The translations under genes and the position numbers were made by a program. 64,000 bases of DNA from Terramyces sp. JEL0728 (taxonomy: Eukaryota; Chytridiomycota; Chytridiomycetes; Rhizophydiales; Terramycetaceae): assembly GCA_027603945.1 (NCBI GenBank), contig JADIIU010000056.1:1-64000 (forward strand). Reading direction: 5' to 3'. The notes beneath the pieces are model-generated. The model searched no databases. It was not told where the DNA came from and saw only the letters and a program-made list of their open reading frames with translations. Below are positions 35,802 to 46,526 of the stretch, piece after piece. The first letter of the stretch is position 1. The number at the start of each line of letters is the position of its first letter.

Positions 35802-36281
35802 ATGGGAAAGACAAAGAATCCAAAGAGAAACAGAGAAAAGCCTCTAGAGCATGAGGATATGCCTCGAAAATACAGACAAATAATGAATCTAGAGAAACAC
35901 AAAGTCCAAAAAGAAACCAAGACTGAAAAATTGCCCATTTCGAATGGCAATCAACCAGACATTCAGCACAGTGTAAATAAAGCTCAGTTCAAGCAAACAA
36001 ACAAATACAAGAAGCGCAAAGACTATTTAAATGGAAAGAACAAGAAAGTAGAGGAAAGAATAGTCGAAGTAAGAAAGGATAATGTAAAATTTGGCGAGAC
36101 AGTAAAGGAACCGCCAAAAATCACAAAGTTACCAAAACGGAAAAAGGAAAAGGAAATGTCCTTGTTGGAGAAGAGCAAGCTGCAGAAACAGCGCGAATTC
36201 GCAATTCAAGAATATAGAAAATTAAAGACCAGAGAGCGAATGCAAAGAGAAAAGAAGAAACTGAATTTATCCTTGAAATAA
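35802..36281 (+). CDS. CCDC137-like basic nucleolar protein
   Basis: A 159-aa, lysine-rich, coiled-coil protein. The block VKFGETVKEPPKITKLPK resembles the conserved core of CCDC137-type proteins (FGEVV..PP.LT..PR), with a following helical segment (QKQREFAIQEYRKLK). In animals CCDC137 is nucleolar and chromatin-periphery associated, so a role in ribosome biogenesis is an inference. Single exon. Low complexity makes the assignment moderate. Confidence 0.6.
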   Translation: MGKTKNPKRNREKPLEHEDMPRKYRQIMNLEKHKVQKETKTEKLPISNGNQPDIQHSVNKAQFKQTNKYKKRKDYLNGKNKKVEERIVEVRKDNVKFGETVKEPPKITKLPKRKKEKEMSLLEKSKLQKQREFAIQEYRKLKTRERMQREKKKLNLSLK

Positions 36282-36464
36282 AAGATATTTGACTGAGATG
36301 TATTATGAGGTTATCACTGGTGAATTCTGGTTTGAAAAGTTCCAAAAATACCTGTAGAATGACAGACTCTTTCGCAATTCAATAAAGACAATTAATCGGT
36401 TACCAAGGCTATTCCAGACTTGTCTCAGCACACTGTTCTTGCAGTTGGAAAAAAGTAAATCCAA

Positions 36465-38641
36465 ATGGCAAATCTACAAATAAATACAAACCTGCCCGCT
36501 TATTCCAGCTTAAAAAGCTCCAAACGAAGGATAATATACAATGACTTTTCAACGATTGATTGGACGCTTGATACCCAAAAAGAACGAGAGCGACAACAGG
36601 AGATTAGAAAACTGACTGGATACTCTGGATTCCTCATCAAGTTATTTGAATTATGCCAAGAATCATTTTTAATTATACTTGTAGGCTGTATCACTGGTTT
36701 CTTTGCCGGATTTATCGATATTACTGAAGGTACTTTTATCTCATAAGGCTGGCTGAGTAATACAAGAGAAGGATACTGTAAAGAAGGATTTTACCTAAAC
36801 AAAAAGTTTTGTTGCTGGCTGCAGGATGAATGTACAGATTGGGTAGAGTACAACGACTCGTCATTCCTGGGAACAGTGTTTGGGTTTTTTGTGTATAGTT
36901 TATTGGGATTACTATTTGCAACAGCATCAGCAATTCTAGTCAAGGAATATGCCAAATATGCAGCTGGATCTGGCATACCAGAAGTTAAGACGATACTGGG
37001 AGGATTTATTATTCATAGATTTCTTGGGTTTCGAACATTGATTGTTAAATGCTTGGGATTGGTGTTGTCTGTTGCGTCGGGATTATCGGTTGGTAAAGAA
37101 GGGCCATCTGTGCATCTGGCTTGCTGTATTGCAAATATAGTCAGTCGATTGACAAGCAAGTACAAGACGAACCAAGCGAATAGGAGGGAATTGATGAGTG
37201 CTGCATGTGCTGCTGGAGTCAGTGTTGCTTTCGGCGCTCCGATTGGTAACCATGATTAACAAAGGTGGGGTCTTGTTTTCATTGGAAGAAGTGTCATACT
37301 ACTTTCCTCACAAGACAATGTGGAAGTCATTCTTTATGGCGATGATTGCGGCGATTACATTGCAGATTATTAACCCGTTCAGAACACACAAACTAGTATT
37401 ATTTCAAGTGCAGCTAAATAGAGATTGGTATGGGTTTGAACTACCGATATTCATATTATTAGGAGTACTGGGAGGGCTGTATGGAGTGCTTTTTATCAAA
37501 ATGAATCTCAAAGTAATCAAATATAGACGCACCAGCTGGATATCTAAGCATCCAATAGCAGAAGTTGCTGTAATTGCACTAGCAACGGCTATTATTTCAT
37601 ATCAATTCAATTTCCTCACTGGTGGAACAGCAGAATTAGTTGCAAATTTATTTAGAGAGTGTAACGAAATAGATGGCGATTTTCATGGACTGTGTAGCAA
37701 CGATCTTATTGTACAAAATATCTTCTTGTTGTTACTTGTCGCAGCAATCAAGGCTATATTCACAATCTTTACTTTTGGTATCAAAGTACCAGGTAATTGT
37801 ATTTAACTTTAGCAGGTATTTTTATTCCGTCGATGGCTGTCGGTGCGACTGTTGGAAGAGCAATAGGAATAATTATGCAAGGGTTGTATAATGCATTTCC
37901 AAAGTTATGGATATTTGCTAGCTGTCCTGGCGGCGAATGTGTAACTCCTGGCACTTATGCCATTCTTGGTGCAGCAGCAGCGTTAGGTGGAGTCACTAGA
38001 ATGACTGTATCGCTAGTAGTCATCATGTAATCGATATTAACGTTAGGTTTGAACTTACTGGAGCATTGTCTTATGTCTTACCAATTATGATGACTGTAGT
38101 AATAGCAAAGTGGATTGGGGATACATATGGCGGTGAAAGTATATATGACGCATTAATCCACTTGAATGGGTATCCATTCTTAAGTAGTGAACTAAAAAGG
38201 GGGAAAGCGGCGAGGGCTGCCGATCTAATGACTAGTGTTGAAGATTTAGTTGTAATTCAATCGGAAGGCCAGACTATACAGTCTTTAGATGCTGTATATA
38301 GAGAAAACAGGTACAAGGGATTCCCGGTAGTTACTGCCGACAATTTAATCATTGGGTATTTTGGAAGAGCAGAGCTTTTGACATCCATACAAACGTTTAC
38401 ACAATCAACACAGAACCAGTCAAATGCAATTCATTTCCAGCCCAGCTTCAGTTTATTTGACGATTCGATTGACTTTCAGAGTTGGATGGATACAACCCCC
38501 ATGATGGTTCACCCACAAATGATGCAAGAAACTGTCCAAGAACTATTCATCAAAATGGGGCTTAGATATGTACTGGTAGCACGGAATGGGGTTTTGAAAG
38601 GTATTATAACAAAGAAGGATCTACTCCGACATTTCAACTAA
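36465..38641 (+). CDS. CLC chloride channel/exchanger (ClC-3/4/5, Gef1 type)
   Basis: Spliced 699-aa membrane protein of endosomes, Golgi or vacuole that exchanges chloride and protons. Selectivity motifs: [16 protein letters not shown] (with the gating glutamate of exchangers) and AGIFIPSM. Two C-terminal CBS domains follow ([13 protein letters not shown]...; [12 protein letters not shown]...[10 protein letters not shown]). Four introns: 36730-36747 (18 nt, the shortest in the window), 37246-37264 (19 nt), 37793-37812 (20 nt), 38027-38046 (20 nt). Each restores a conserved segment, for example [13 protein letters not shown] and KVP|AGIFIPS. The N-terminus contains the acidic/aromatic start typical of the ClC-3 branch. 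Confidence 0.93.
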
Positions 38642-38918
38642 TATATTATACATTAAACAACGCGTTGTACCTTAGTTTGTGTATTTGCCAGGCAATTTTT
38701 AATTCCGTGGGATTTCAGATTTACGTGAAACAAAACTAGAAATCCGTTAATACGAAATACCAACTATAACTCGACTTATTTTATCATTATTGCAGTGATT
38801 TTCCTTTCCATAACTTGACGGAAAATACACCCGTTGGGCTAAGCCGCGCGCCAAGATCTGAACCTGAAACAATGACCAGTGAAACAAGATAAGAGTAATT
38901 TAAGGAATTAAAACTTTA

Positions 38919-39512
38919 TTAACATAGTAAATCGCTGATTTTGCTGCCGACCGGTCTTGCTGGTACATCTGGTACTTGAGGTATAATATCTGGCTTCATA
39001 TCTTCAAGTTCTATAGAATCGATCGGCACAGAGTCTTTACATCCGTTGCAAAGGTATTTAGCGACGACATTGGGGTGTTTGAACCATTTCATTGATTTCT
39101 TGTTGCTGCAGTTTGAACACTCGTGGTTTGGGATAAATCTAACCCCGCCTGATTTGAGCTTTCTTCTGCGACGATAGCATTTTTGGCAGATGTGTCCATT
39201 CTTTACGAATGAGTCTACGCACCAGTGGCCAGAAGTGTGGGTGTCTAGACAGTCACCGCAAATTCGTTCGTACCAAATACCGTTCTGCAAGACGTCGTAC
39301 TTTTTCTTGATCTTCTTATCGTCTTTCTCTTCATCTTGCGAAGAGTCTGACGGCGGGGAAGGTAGCGAGTAGCCCTGGGTTTGATGCTGAGATTTCAAAT
39401 CATCAATAGTCGATTTCAGAGCTTGTATTTCAAGCTTCTGATCACGGAGGATCCTATTTGTTGTTTCTTGTTCAGAAAGGAGCAGGAAATATTTTGTCTT
39501 GTATTCTTCCAT
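38919..39512 (-). CDS. Coiled-coil two-zinc-finger protein, family copy 1
   Basis: A 197-aa member of a four-copy family in this window. The N-terminal coiled coil (MEEYKTKYFLLLSEQETTN) is followed by an acidic/serine linker. Zinc motif 1 is CGDC-x20-CQKC with inner TSGHWC and VKNGHI. Motif 2 is CSNC-x19-CNGC with W at the GATA-like position and KHPN. The tail motif SKISDLLC matches copies 2 and 3. No intron. The start at 39512 is the first ATG and aligns with the other copies. Likely nucleic-acid or protein binding, but function unknown. Confidence 0.8.
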   Translation of the reverse strand: MEEYKTKYFLLLSEQETTNRILRDQKLEIQALKSTIDDLKSQHQTQGYSLPSPPSDSSQDEEKDDKKIKKKYDVLQNGIWYERICGDCLDTHTSGHWCVDSFVKNGHICQKCYRRRRKLKSGGVRFIPNHECSNCSNKKSMKWFKHPNVVAKYLCNGCKDSVPIDSIELEDMKPDIIPQVPDVPARPVGSKISDLLC

Positions 39513-40870
39513 TTTGGTGTAAAATATTTGGCAAGTCCGCAACTTTTATACCTATTTTGCCCCAACCTCTCATGCCAATTTTAGCTGGACGAGCCGAACA
39601 AAAAGCCGTTCAGCCTTACTATAGAATAAAAAAGTGCCTGTAAAATGAAATTTTTCTCAGTGGGTTACGAACCCCTTGTTTAGAGCTGTGCTTTCCACTT
39701 GGGCTGGTGATTGTACGTGTCGTTTTCGTGTCAATATCTGTGAAATTCGAGTTTCGCCTAAATGACCCTCCGGGTTATGGCTTCAAATGTGGAGTATAGA
39801 ACTGCTTAACAAAAACCATATGGTATGGTGTAGCACTCAAATCGTATGTTCTGGAAAGCTTAAAAAATACGCTGTTTTGCAGAACCTGTTTTATTGTCCG
39901 TGTACTGTGTTCAGGTTTATTAAACGCTGGGCAAAATCTGCTCTTTTTTTGTGGACCCAACATTGTTTCACATTCGGCATTATCGGATGTTTGGGCCCCT
40001 TAAATTGAACAGTAGCTCTATTTAGAAGTCAACAATCAAATTGGTAAGTAGTGAGTGTCCAATCGGAAAAGCCTTGTGATTGGTGAAAACCCTTGTCTGT
40101 GGTTAAATGCATAATTTTGCAGGCGAACAAAGATCCACTCGCTAATAAGAAACCCCACATCTAAAGTATTTCGCCATATCTTGCAGTTCATTATATTAAA
40201 AAGAGGGCCAAAGAATATAATTTTACTCTAATTTCATTCCCATTCTATCACAATTGAATTTCGCACAGGGATCCAAGGCCTAAAAACGGGGGGTCAGAAA
40301 AATACCAGGGAACGACTTAAAGGGACAGCAGTCCAAAAAAAGAAGGAAATGCCGTTTACTAGACTTACTCCAAAACATCTTGAAACAATATTTGAACTTT
40401 GATTAGGCTCAAACTGGTTGCATGTTTAGTTAGCCTCTGGCATGATATTTTTTTCGGTATGTACAAGATTTTCATATGACCAAATTAATTGCGCAATTTT
40501 CATCGAGATGACACCACACAGATAATACTGGATTTAATATTAGTGTGCTGGGCTATCAAAAGGCGGTTGAAACCCACACTTACCAAGCAGCCCTTAAAAA
40601 GCTTAAAATTTCGTCATTCTGCATTTTTCTTTGCCTCATATTGCTAGGGCGATTACGTGTGTAATGTAACCAGATACTGCCCGACGGTAAATAGGGCCAC
40701 TTAATTTAATCATTCTTGACTGTCGCCAGACTCTGATCTATTACCCAATTTCGTATTTTTCCATCTCGCCCGAATGATATGAACGCCTCATCTTGAAAGT
40801 CTGATGATATTATCAATGAACATCTGTGATATTAACAGTGGTTATCACTAGAATTTATCAATTGTGTTTA
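39513..40870. other. Intergenic 1.36 kb, nothing recognised
   Basis: Between zinc-finger copies 1 and 2. Short frames (for example 39775-39963, 39787-40008) have no support. It could be promoter of copy 1 plus decayed sequence. Confidence 0.45.
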
Positions 40871-41599
40871 TTAACATACCAAATCACTGATTTTGGATCC
40901 TTGAAAAGGCAAACTACTGGAAGCAGATACAGGAGATTCAGGTGTTTTAATAGCGAGAATATCACAAGTAATTTGAAGTTGATTATTACAGCTTTTGCAA
41001 TGGTACAGCCCAGCTAGATTTGGATGCTTGAACCAAACCCTAGACTGTCTAGTCTTGCAATGATTGCATTCATGAGTCGGCCTGAATAATTGGCCACAAT
41101 CTAGTGCTTTTTTTCGTCTACGGTAACATTTTTGACAGATGTGTCCATTCTTTACGAAAACATCAATACACCTATGGTTAGTAGATGATTACCAATGGCC
41201 TGAGGTGTAGTTTGCCGAGCAGTCGCCGCAATGTCTAGCAACTGCTTTGCCATTCGCTAGAGTATCGTACTTTTGTTTAGAAAGGGCAGGCACAGATCTG
41301 TGTTTTCTTGCGCGGTACTGGTCACTGTTGGAGGATTTTCGACTTGCATTAGATTCGGTTTCGCTGTCGGAAGCTTCCTTGAACGACGCATCATTAGGAC
41401 ACTTGGCTTTTGTCATTATAACTGGTGAGCTATTGGAATTGCGAAAAGGCAGCAACTTTGCGAGTTGCGCATCTTTTTCATAAACCATATTCCTTAGATG
41501 CGTGATTTCCTTTTCCTGACTCTTTAGCTGACGATGCAGGCATAATTGTTCTTCAAGCACAGTTAGATATTTAGATTTGAAAAGTTCAAGAGTATCCAT
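40871..41599 (-). CDS. Coiled-coil two-zinc-finger protein, family copy 2
   Basis: Spliced 235 aa. The coiled coil (LELFKSKYLTVLEEQLCLHRQ) closely matches copy 3. After a serine-rich linker, motif 1 is CGDC...TSGHW|C...CQKC, interrupted by a 21-nt intron (41172-41192, GTAATC...CTAACCATAG). Motif 2 is CNHC-x19-CKSC with VWFKHPN. The tail is GSKISDLVC. It is the only copy with an intron at this site; copies 1, 3 and 4 read straight through. That implies recent intron gain here or loss in the others. Confidence 0.85.
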
Positions 41600-42103
41600 A
41601 ATAAAGTCTGCTTGATTTTCAATTTATACGAACGGCCACCATCTGCTTGTGTCATTAGCTTTTGTGAAGTTTAAGTGTACAAGGGCACAAAAGCCGCAAA
41701 GCATATGGCGAAGGGATTCGTGCAAAACTCTGCGTGAATTGGCCTCAAATAGTACCATTTAGTGCTGTTTTCTGTCGTTGAACTCATATTTGCATATGGT
41801 GTCTTTTGTCGGCAGAAACTCGCTAGAACCAAAGGCAAGATTTCCCGTAGTTCCTTATGGTTCCTGCAAACCATTCCGCTTGGCTGACTATACAGCATTT
41901 CCACTATCAATGTGCTATTGGGATGCATATTCTTATTCGCTCTTCCTTATTACACAAGCAACCAAGGACTTTCTGTGTACTTAAATCATATGATTAGCAA
42001 CACAAAAATCGATTTAGTGATACAAGAGCACAAACTGATCAATGGCTGGAGAGAGCCAACAGCTTCGAAATCATCTGTATCTGTTTGACAAATATTTTTT
42101 CCC
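41600..42103. other. Divergent promoter region, nothing else recognised
   Basis: Between zinc-finger copy 2 (minus) and DPH7 (plus). No coding signal. Confidence 0.45.
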
Positions 42104-43110
42104 ATGAAGAGAACAGTTCTGCACACATTGGATACTATATACAGCGCAGATTCAGTAGAATTCTGTCCAATCCCAGAATACCAACAGTATTGTGCAATAG
42201 GTACATACCAAGTACTGGAGCAACAAAAAGAACTAGAAACCAACCGAACTGGCAAATTCATGATACATGAAACCAATGAGGAATTCACTAATACCTACAC
42301 AAAAAACACAAGCGCAATTCTGGATATGAAATGGTCATTCCAACCAATTGAAGGGAAACCGTGTTTAGCCATTGCCACTGCAACCGGAGACACTACCCTC
42401 TATCAATTACAACCAAACGGACAAGCAACAGCGTACCAAACATTAAATAATCAAAAGAATGTATTGAATTTATCAGTGGATTGGAAGAACCGATTAGGCG
42501 GTGAACCAGATTTACTTGCAAGTCAAAGCGATGGAAATATTACACTATTAACGACCACTCCAGGTGGGCTAATTCAGAAAGAAGAATGGAACGCACATGA
42601 TTTGGAAGCATGGACAGTCTCGTTCAATTATCACGATACAAACACTATTTATACTGGCGGTGACGACTGCATGTTCAAAATATGGGATGCAAGAAGTTTA
42701 GAGTTACCCGCAATTACAAACAAGAAGCATTCAGCTGGCGTTACGAGTGTATCTTGCCATCCAACAAAGAATTTGGTTTTGACTGGGTCGTATGATGACC
42801 ATATTCGTGTTTGGGATCCTCGATCAATGTACACACCGCTTAGCACTGTACACACTGGTGGAGGAGTATGGCGACTACGATTCGACCCATTTGATGACAA
42901 TAGAGTGCTTGCTGCATGCATGTACAACGGGTTCCATATTTATTCCATGAACGGTAAGTTACTACTAACTCAGAATCAAATAATTTGTCGCTAGTTCATC
43001 GAATGGATCAGGGATCCATAGCTTATGGAGCAGATTGGTCATTTGATTCCAAAAGACTGATTGGCACTTGTTCATTCTACAATCGTTTATTTAAACTGTG
43101 GAAAATATAG
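42104..43110 (+). CDS. DPH7: DPH7/WDR85, diphthamide biosynthesis WD40 protein
   Basis: WD40 propeller that demethylates the diphthine methyl-ester intermediate on eEF2. WD blocks seen: GGDDCMFKIWDAR and GSYDDHIRVWDPR. DPH7-like text includes LDTIYSADSVEFCP at the N-terminus, VYxGGDD, and the C-terminal end (IAYGADWSFDSKRLIGTCSFYNR). One 20-nt intron GTAAGTTACTACTAACTCAG (42954-42973) precedes the last 45 codons, which complete the final blade. Spliced length is 328 aa. Confidence 0.88.
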
Positions 43111-43130
43111 ATAAATCCCTTAGTATACGA

Positions 43131-44193
43131 CTAGTAAAAATTCCTGGTTATTATTATACACGATGAATCAATAGACATCTTTTCTTCAACTTTAATCTTT
43201 TCCATTTCTATACAAACATTTCCATCCTTCCAGTGATCCAATAATTCACAGGCAGATAATACCAGTAGGATGTCGCTCTGGTTGATACTAGTTAAAACAC
43301 TCAGCTCGCCCAGTGTAAAAGTAGTGGTTGGGTTCAGTCCAAGTATAGACAGAATTACTGTTTTCCAATAGGATAGATATCCTTTGAATCCCAGGTCAGA
43401 TAGAGGCCGCTCTGGCCCGCCAATCACCTTTTTCAACTTGCACAACTCGTAGCTAAACTCAATGAGTAGCCTTCCGTAACGCTTGTTTTGGTAAGGCGGT
43501 AAAACCAGAATACAAGATAAATTATAGCCTTCAACTGAGTATTTTTCTATCGTTAATCTGCAACAATAGCAAAGCTCTGCAACTTACCTTTGGAAAAGTA
43601 CCCAACCAAAGTATCATTTTCAAATAATACATAAAACAAGAATGGATCCAGGTCGTAAAAAATCGTTTTATGGTCCAGAAACAACTTGGTCATCAGGCAA
43701 AGGTTCTGGCAGTACAATTTTGTTTCTTTTCCATCCAATGCAATGATTTTCAAATTGTCTTTTTCGTATACTACATTCTGAGGCAGTCTAAAAGCACAGT
43801 TCTGTTCATGCGATGTATAGTAATTGTTGTACTTTAGACAGTGCTTGCAAAGGTAAATCGAGTTTGTGGAATTGGGAAATGGCGAGTAGTACCAGGTGGA
43901 TATCTTGTAACCTTGGAAATAAAGATACTCTATTGTTCGTACTTCGATTTCTTTGGCGGTTTCCTGTTCGGTTTCAGTTTCTAGTGTCAGTATTATTGAC
44001 CATTATGCGCAAGGAGTTTGGTAGAAATCCAAATGTCTTCCCGCTTATCGCCATCAAGAAAGCGGCAGTAGGCGAGATCACTATTGATTTTTAATACTTT
44101 TATTGTCCTGTTGTTGTATTTATAAAAGTTATTGAGATGCGGTTGTTCAACCATTTTTTTTCTGATAAATGGTAGAGCTTTTGTGGTATGCAT
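43131..44193 (-). CDS. MYST-family histone acetyltransferase (Esa1/Tip60-like)
   Basis: Chromatin acetyltransferase of 333 aa after splicing. Order: chromo-barrel region (VLKINSDLAYCRFLDGDKREDIWIS), C2HC finger (CKHC...H...C, with a short loop), then the MYST core: LYCQNLCLMTKLFLDHKT, FYVLFEND, VGYFSKEK, the acetyl-CoA loop (QNKRYGRLLIEFSYE), and PERPLSDLG with the catalytic-type Glu. The conserved Cys in LSCILVLPP is present. Introns at 43981-44000 (20 nt, donor GTCAAT) and 43547-43587 (41 nt, longer than usual). Shorter than Esa1 (~445 aa), mainly because linkers are trimmed. Convergent with DPH7, with 20 bp between stops. Confidence 0.9.
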
Positions 44194-44665
44194 TAAGATT
44201 TCACTTTAGACGGGAGAGGTTGGCTATTGACCCAGCACAAGCCGGAAGAGGTTGTTCTGGCTTGGTTCCACAATCAATAGTGATGGTGATGGTAAAAGAC
44301 CAACGAAAGCTGAGGTAATTATGCATCAATCTGTTTGTAATTAGTTGCGCCTTTCTAAGGGTATCCGTTATTGACACATTTTAGGATTCAGGAACCGAAG
44401 ATTGCACGGCAAACCCAAATAAGTTTGCGGCTCAAAATATTTTGTATGAATAACGAATTGACATGAAGCCCCATATTTTCCGAACCCTTCTTATCGTCCA
44501 GGATCCGTGACTAGAAATCACATTCCAAGCTTGCACTAATTAAATCGCAAAATCAGACCTCGTTTCGGGACGCCAGAAAAAAGACCAGTATCAATATGGT
44601 ATTTAATAAGTCAGCCAGCACATGCCGCAAATTATAAAAATAAGCCTTGCAGTCTATCCCCTCGT
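44194..44665. other. Divergent upstream region
   Basis: Between the MYST gene start and the orphan gene at 44666. A TATAAAAA box lies near 44634. Nothing else recognised. Confidence 0.4.
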
Positions 44666-45037
44666 ATGAATAATTACATTTCGCTCCAAACTCCACGAAT
44701 CCAAACACAATGCCAGCCAAGCCAATTCACACTGCTTGCTAATATCGAATCCGAATACCTATCATTCAAACTGCCAGAGATCAATACAGTGTCAGTAAAA
44801 CAAGGCGGTCCAAAAACCTCAAAGATACCTCGAACACGGAATGAAATGTTATATACCCTGTTTGATCCAATCAATTGGAATGTATTGAAATCGTCCAAAT
44901 CAAGTTTAGATGACTTGCATTTGAAGTTGCTGCTTGCTAACTTGGCAGACGACCCAGCTCAAAGAGATCGAGTGTTTGAAGAATACTGCAAGTTCCTGAC
45001 TCAGCCAATTGAAGTATTTGAGTGCAAAATTCAATAA
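44666..45037 (+). CDS. Orphan protein, VFEEYC pair member 1
   Basis: A 123-aa protein of unknown function. Its C-terminal block (LHLKLLLANLADDPAQ..RVFEEYCKFL...VFECK) is related to the next plus-strand gene (LNLRLIAANASGDQS...CVFDEYCAWL...LFRMK), so both are probably real and arose by local duplication. The N-terminal half is unrelated in detail. A TATA-like box sits ~32 nt before the ATG, and AATAAA overlaps the stop. No known domain recognised. Confidence 0.6.
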   Translation: MNNYISLQTPRIQTQCQPSQFTLLANIESEYLSFKLPEINTVSVKQGGPKTSKIPRTRNEMLYTLFDPINWNVLKSSKSSLDDLHLKLLLANLADDPAQRDRVFEEYCKFLTQPIEVFECKIQ

Positions 45038-45399
45038 ACTTTTTAAAAATGTATTTATCTTGCGTAGTTAGCCATCCTAAAGCCTGGATAGAAAGAATAC
45101 ATTGCAGTGGACAGAAAGAAGGGAAATGTTGTAGAGTTGCAGGCGAGTATTTTGTCGGCATTTGAATCCGGGAGCAGCATTCTTGATCACTTGAGGGGAG
45201 TATTACAAATTTGCACGCGCAGTTTCCAAAATTGAACACGTTCTTATTCCCTTATCAGTTCGAAAACATGCAAATATCAAAAATACCAAAATTGCGGTAA
45301 ATTATATATGGGAACTTGAATTATGATCGTGTGTACATCTTGCTGTGTAACGTGTCTTGAATTGCCCAGGTGATTTCCCTAATTTGAAGAAACTGGACA
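45038..45399. other. Short intergenic, nothing recognised
   Basis: Separates the two orphan paralogues. No coding support. Confidence 0.4.
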
Positions 45400-45741
45400 A
45401 TGAAGTCAAAAGGAAAGAACATTCGAAATACAAACAGGAATTCGTTCGCAAACTCTGCAAATATAATTCCAAAGGGTCGAATTTTAGCTGCTCCAAAATT
45501 ACCCAGTCGAAAGCCAATATACCCTTCTCCAACAGTTACGGAGGAAACAATCGAAGGAAAAGCTGCTGTAGTTACTGGTGTTCATTCTCTACATCCCAAT
45601 ATTGATGCAGTTGTTGTAAATAATTTAAACTTGAGACTGATTGCCGCAAATGCTAGCGGTGATCAGTCTGCAACGAACTGTGTATTTGATGAATATTGCG
45701 CATGGTTGGTTGATGATCCACGTCTATTCCGAATGAAATAA
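45400..45741 (+). CDS. Orphan protein, VFDEYC pair member 2
   Basis: A 113-aa basic protein with a proline/lysine-rich N-terminal half and a C-terminal block related to the preceding orphan gene (VFDEYC matching VFEEYC, similar spacing to a final F..K). The start at 45400 is the first ATG in frame. The stop is followed by AACATGGG with no clear poly(A) box. No domain recognised. Confidence 0.55.
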   Translation: MKSKGKNIRNTNRNSFANSANIIPKGRILAAPKLPSRKPIYPSPTVTEETIEGKAAVVTGVHSLHPNIDAVVVNNLNLRLIAANASGDQSATNCVFDEYCAWLVDDPRLFRMK

Positions 45742-46225
45742 ACATGGGTTTTATACGTATTTCCTTGTACTTTACATTTCCTACAAATTTTCTCATAATC
45801 GAGAGCTGGATAGCAGGGAATATCAACTCCTCTGATTGCTCTTTGCCTGCTTCATTTGAAAGATTTCAGATTAGATCCAGGGGTGTGAAATATTGAATCC
45901 TTGTACCCGTTTTATTGTAAAGGATGAAGAAGAGTAATCTGCTATCCTTGATGATACTAGCAGCACGGCATATAGTATTCCTTTGCTTTCGGCATTAGTG
46001 TTTGAGACTATCTATAGCTATTTGCTTTGTTTCTCCCTTTTGAATGAAAACTCATTTTTCTACTGAGCCTCGGAAATAGCTGCTGGTCACTCACCTCCTT
46101 AATCGATAATCGCTATCGACAATAATCACTATCTATAGTATCTTGACATGTGGATTTCATGCATGAAATTCTGGCTGCTTGGAACACGTGGCTGAATCTT
46201 AAATGCATGAAATTTTCGATATAAA
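45742..46225. other. Intergenic with a short direct repeat
   Basis: ATGCATGAAATT occurs twice (near 46159 and 46203), just before the orphan gene at 46226. Otherwise nothing recognised. Confidence 0.4.
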
Positions 46226-46483
46226 ATGGTAAAACGGCGAAGCTTTCTAATGGCAGAAAATGCAAGACTAGCTGAGCTCCGAGCCCGAATGGAATACGCA
46301 ATGATGAAGGCGTATCTGGGCATTGAGTTGTCCATTCAAGAACTGCTCGTAAAAGAAAAGTCTAGACCAGTTGCCGTCTATAATCAAGCGTATCCGATCA
46401 TGGAGCTACATCCATCTAGCAAAAGTATACCCTATTCTCTGGTCGGTGTATCTGCAGATGTCCTAGAAGCAACAAGATTATAA
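46226..46483 (+). CDS. Small orphan protein, MEYAM/DVLEATRL family member
   Basis: An 85-aa protein. The core ARMEYAMMKAYLGIELSIQELL and the ending VSADVLEATRL are shared with genes at 48.4, 49.2 and 50.0 kb, and more weakly at 26.6 and 34.8 kb. The N-terminus is basic and helical (MVKRRSFLMAENARLAELRA). AATAAA overlaps the stop. A helical protein-interaction peptide is the most I can infer. Confidence 0.7.
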   Translation: MVKRRSFLMAENARLAELRARMEYAMMKAYLGIELSIQELLVKEKSRPVAVYNQAYPIMELHPSSKSIPYSLVGVSADVLEATRL

Positions 46484-46526
46484 TAAATTATTCGTGTCTG
46501 TATTCTCAAGCTTGCTAAAAACAAAT

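Noticed and set aside
43547..43587. 41-nt MYST intron as another tandem doublet
   Set aside because: An internal GTTGCAG...ATTAACGATAG half looks intron-like, but the first part does not end in AG, so it does not split into two complete introns.
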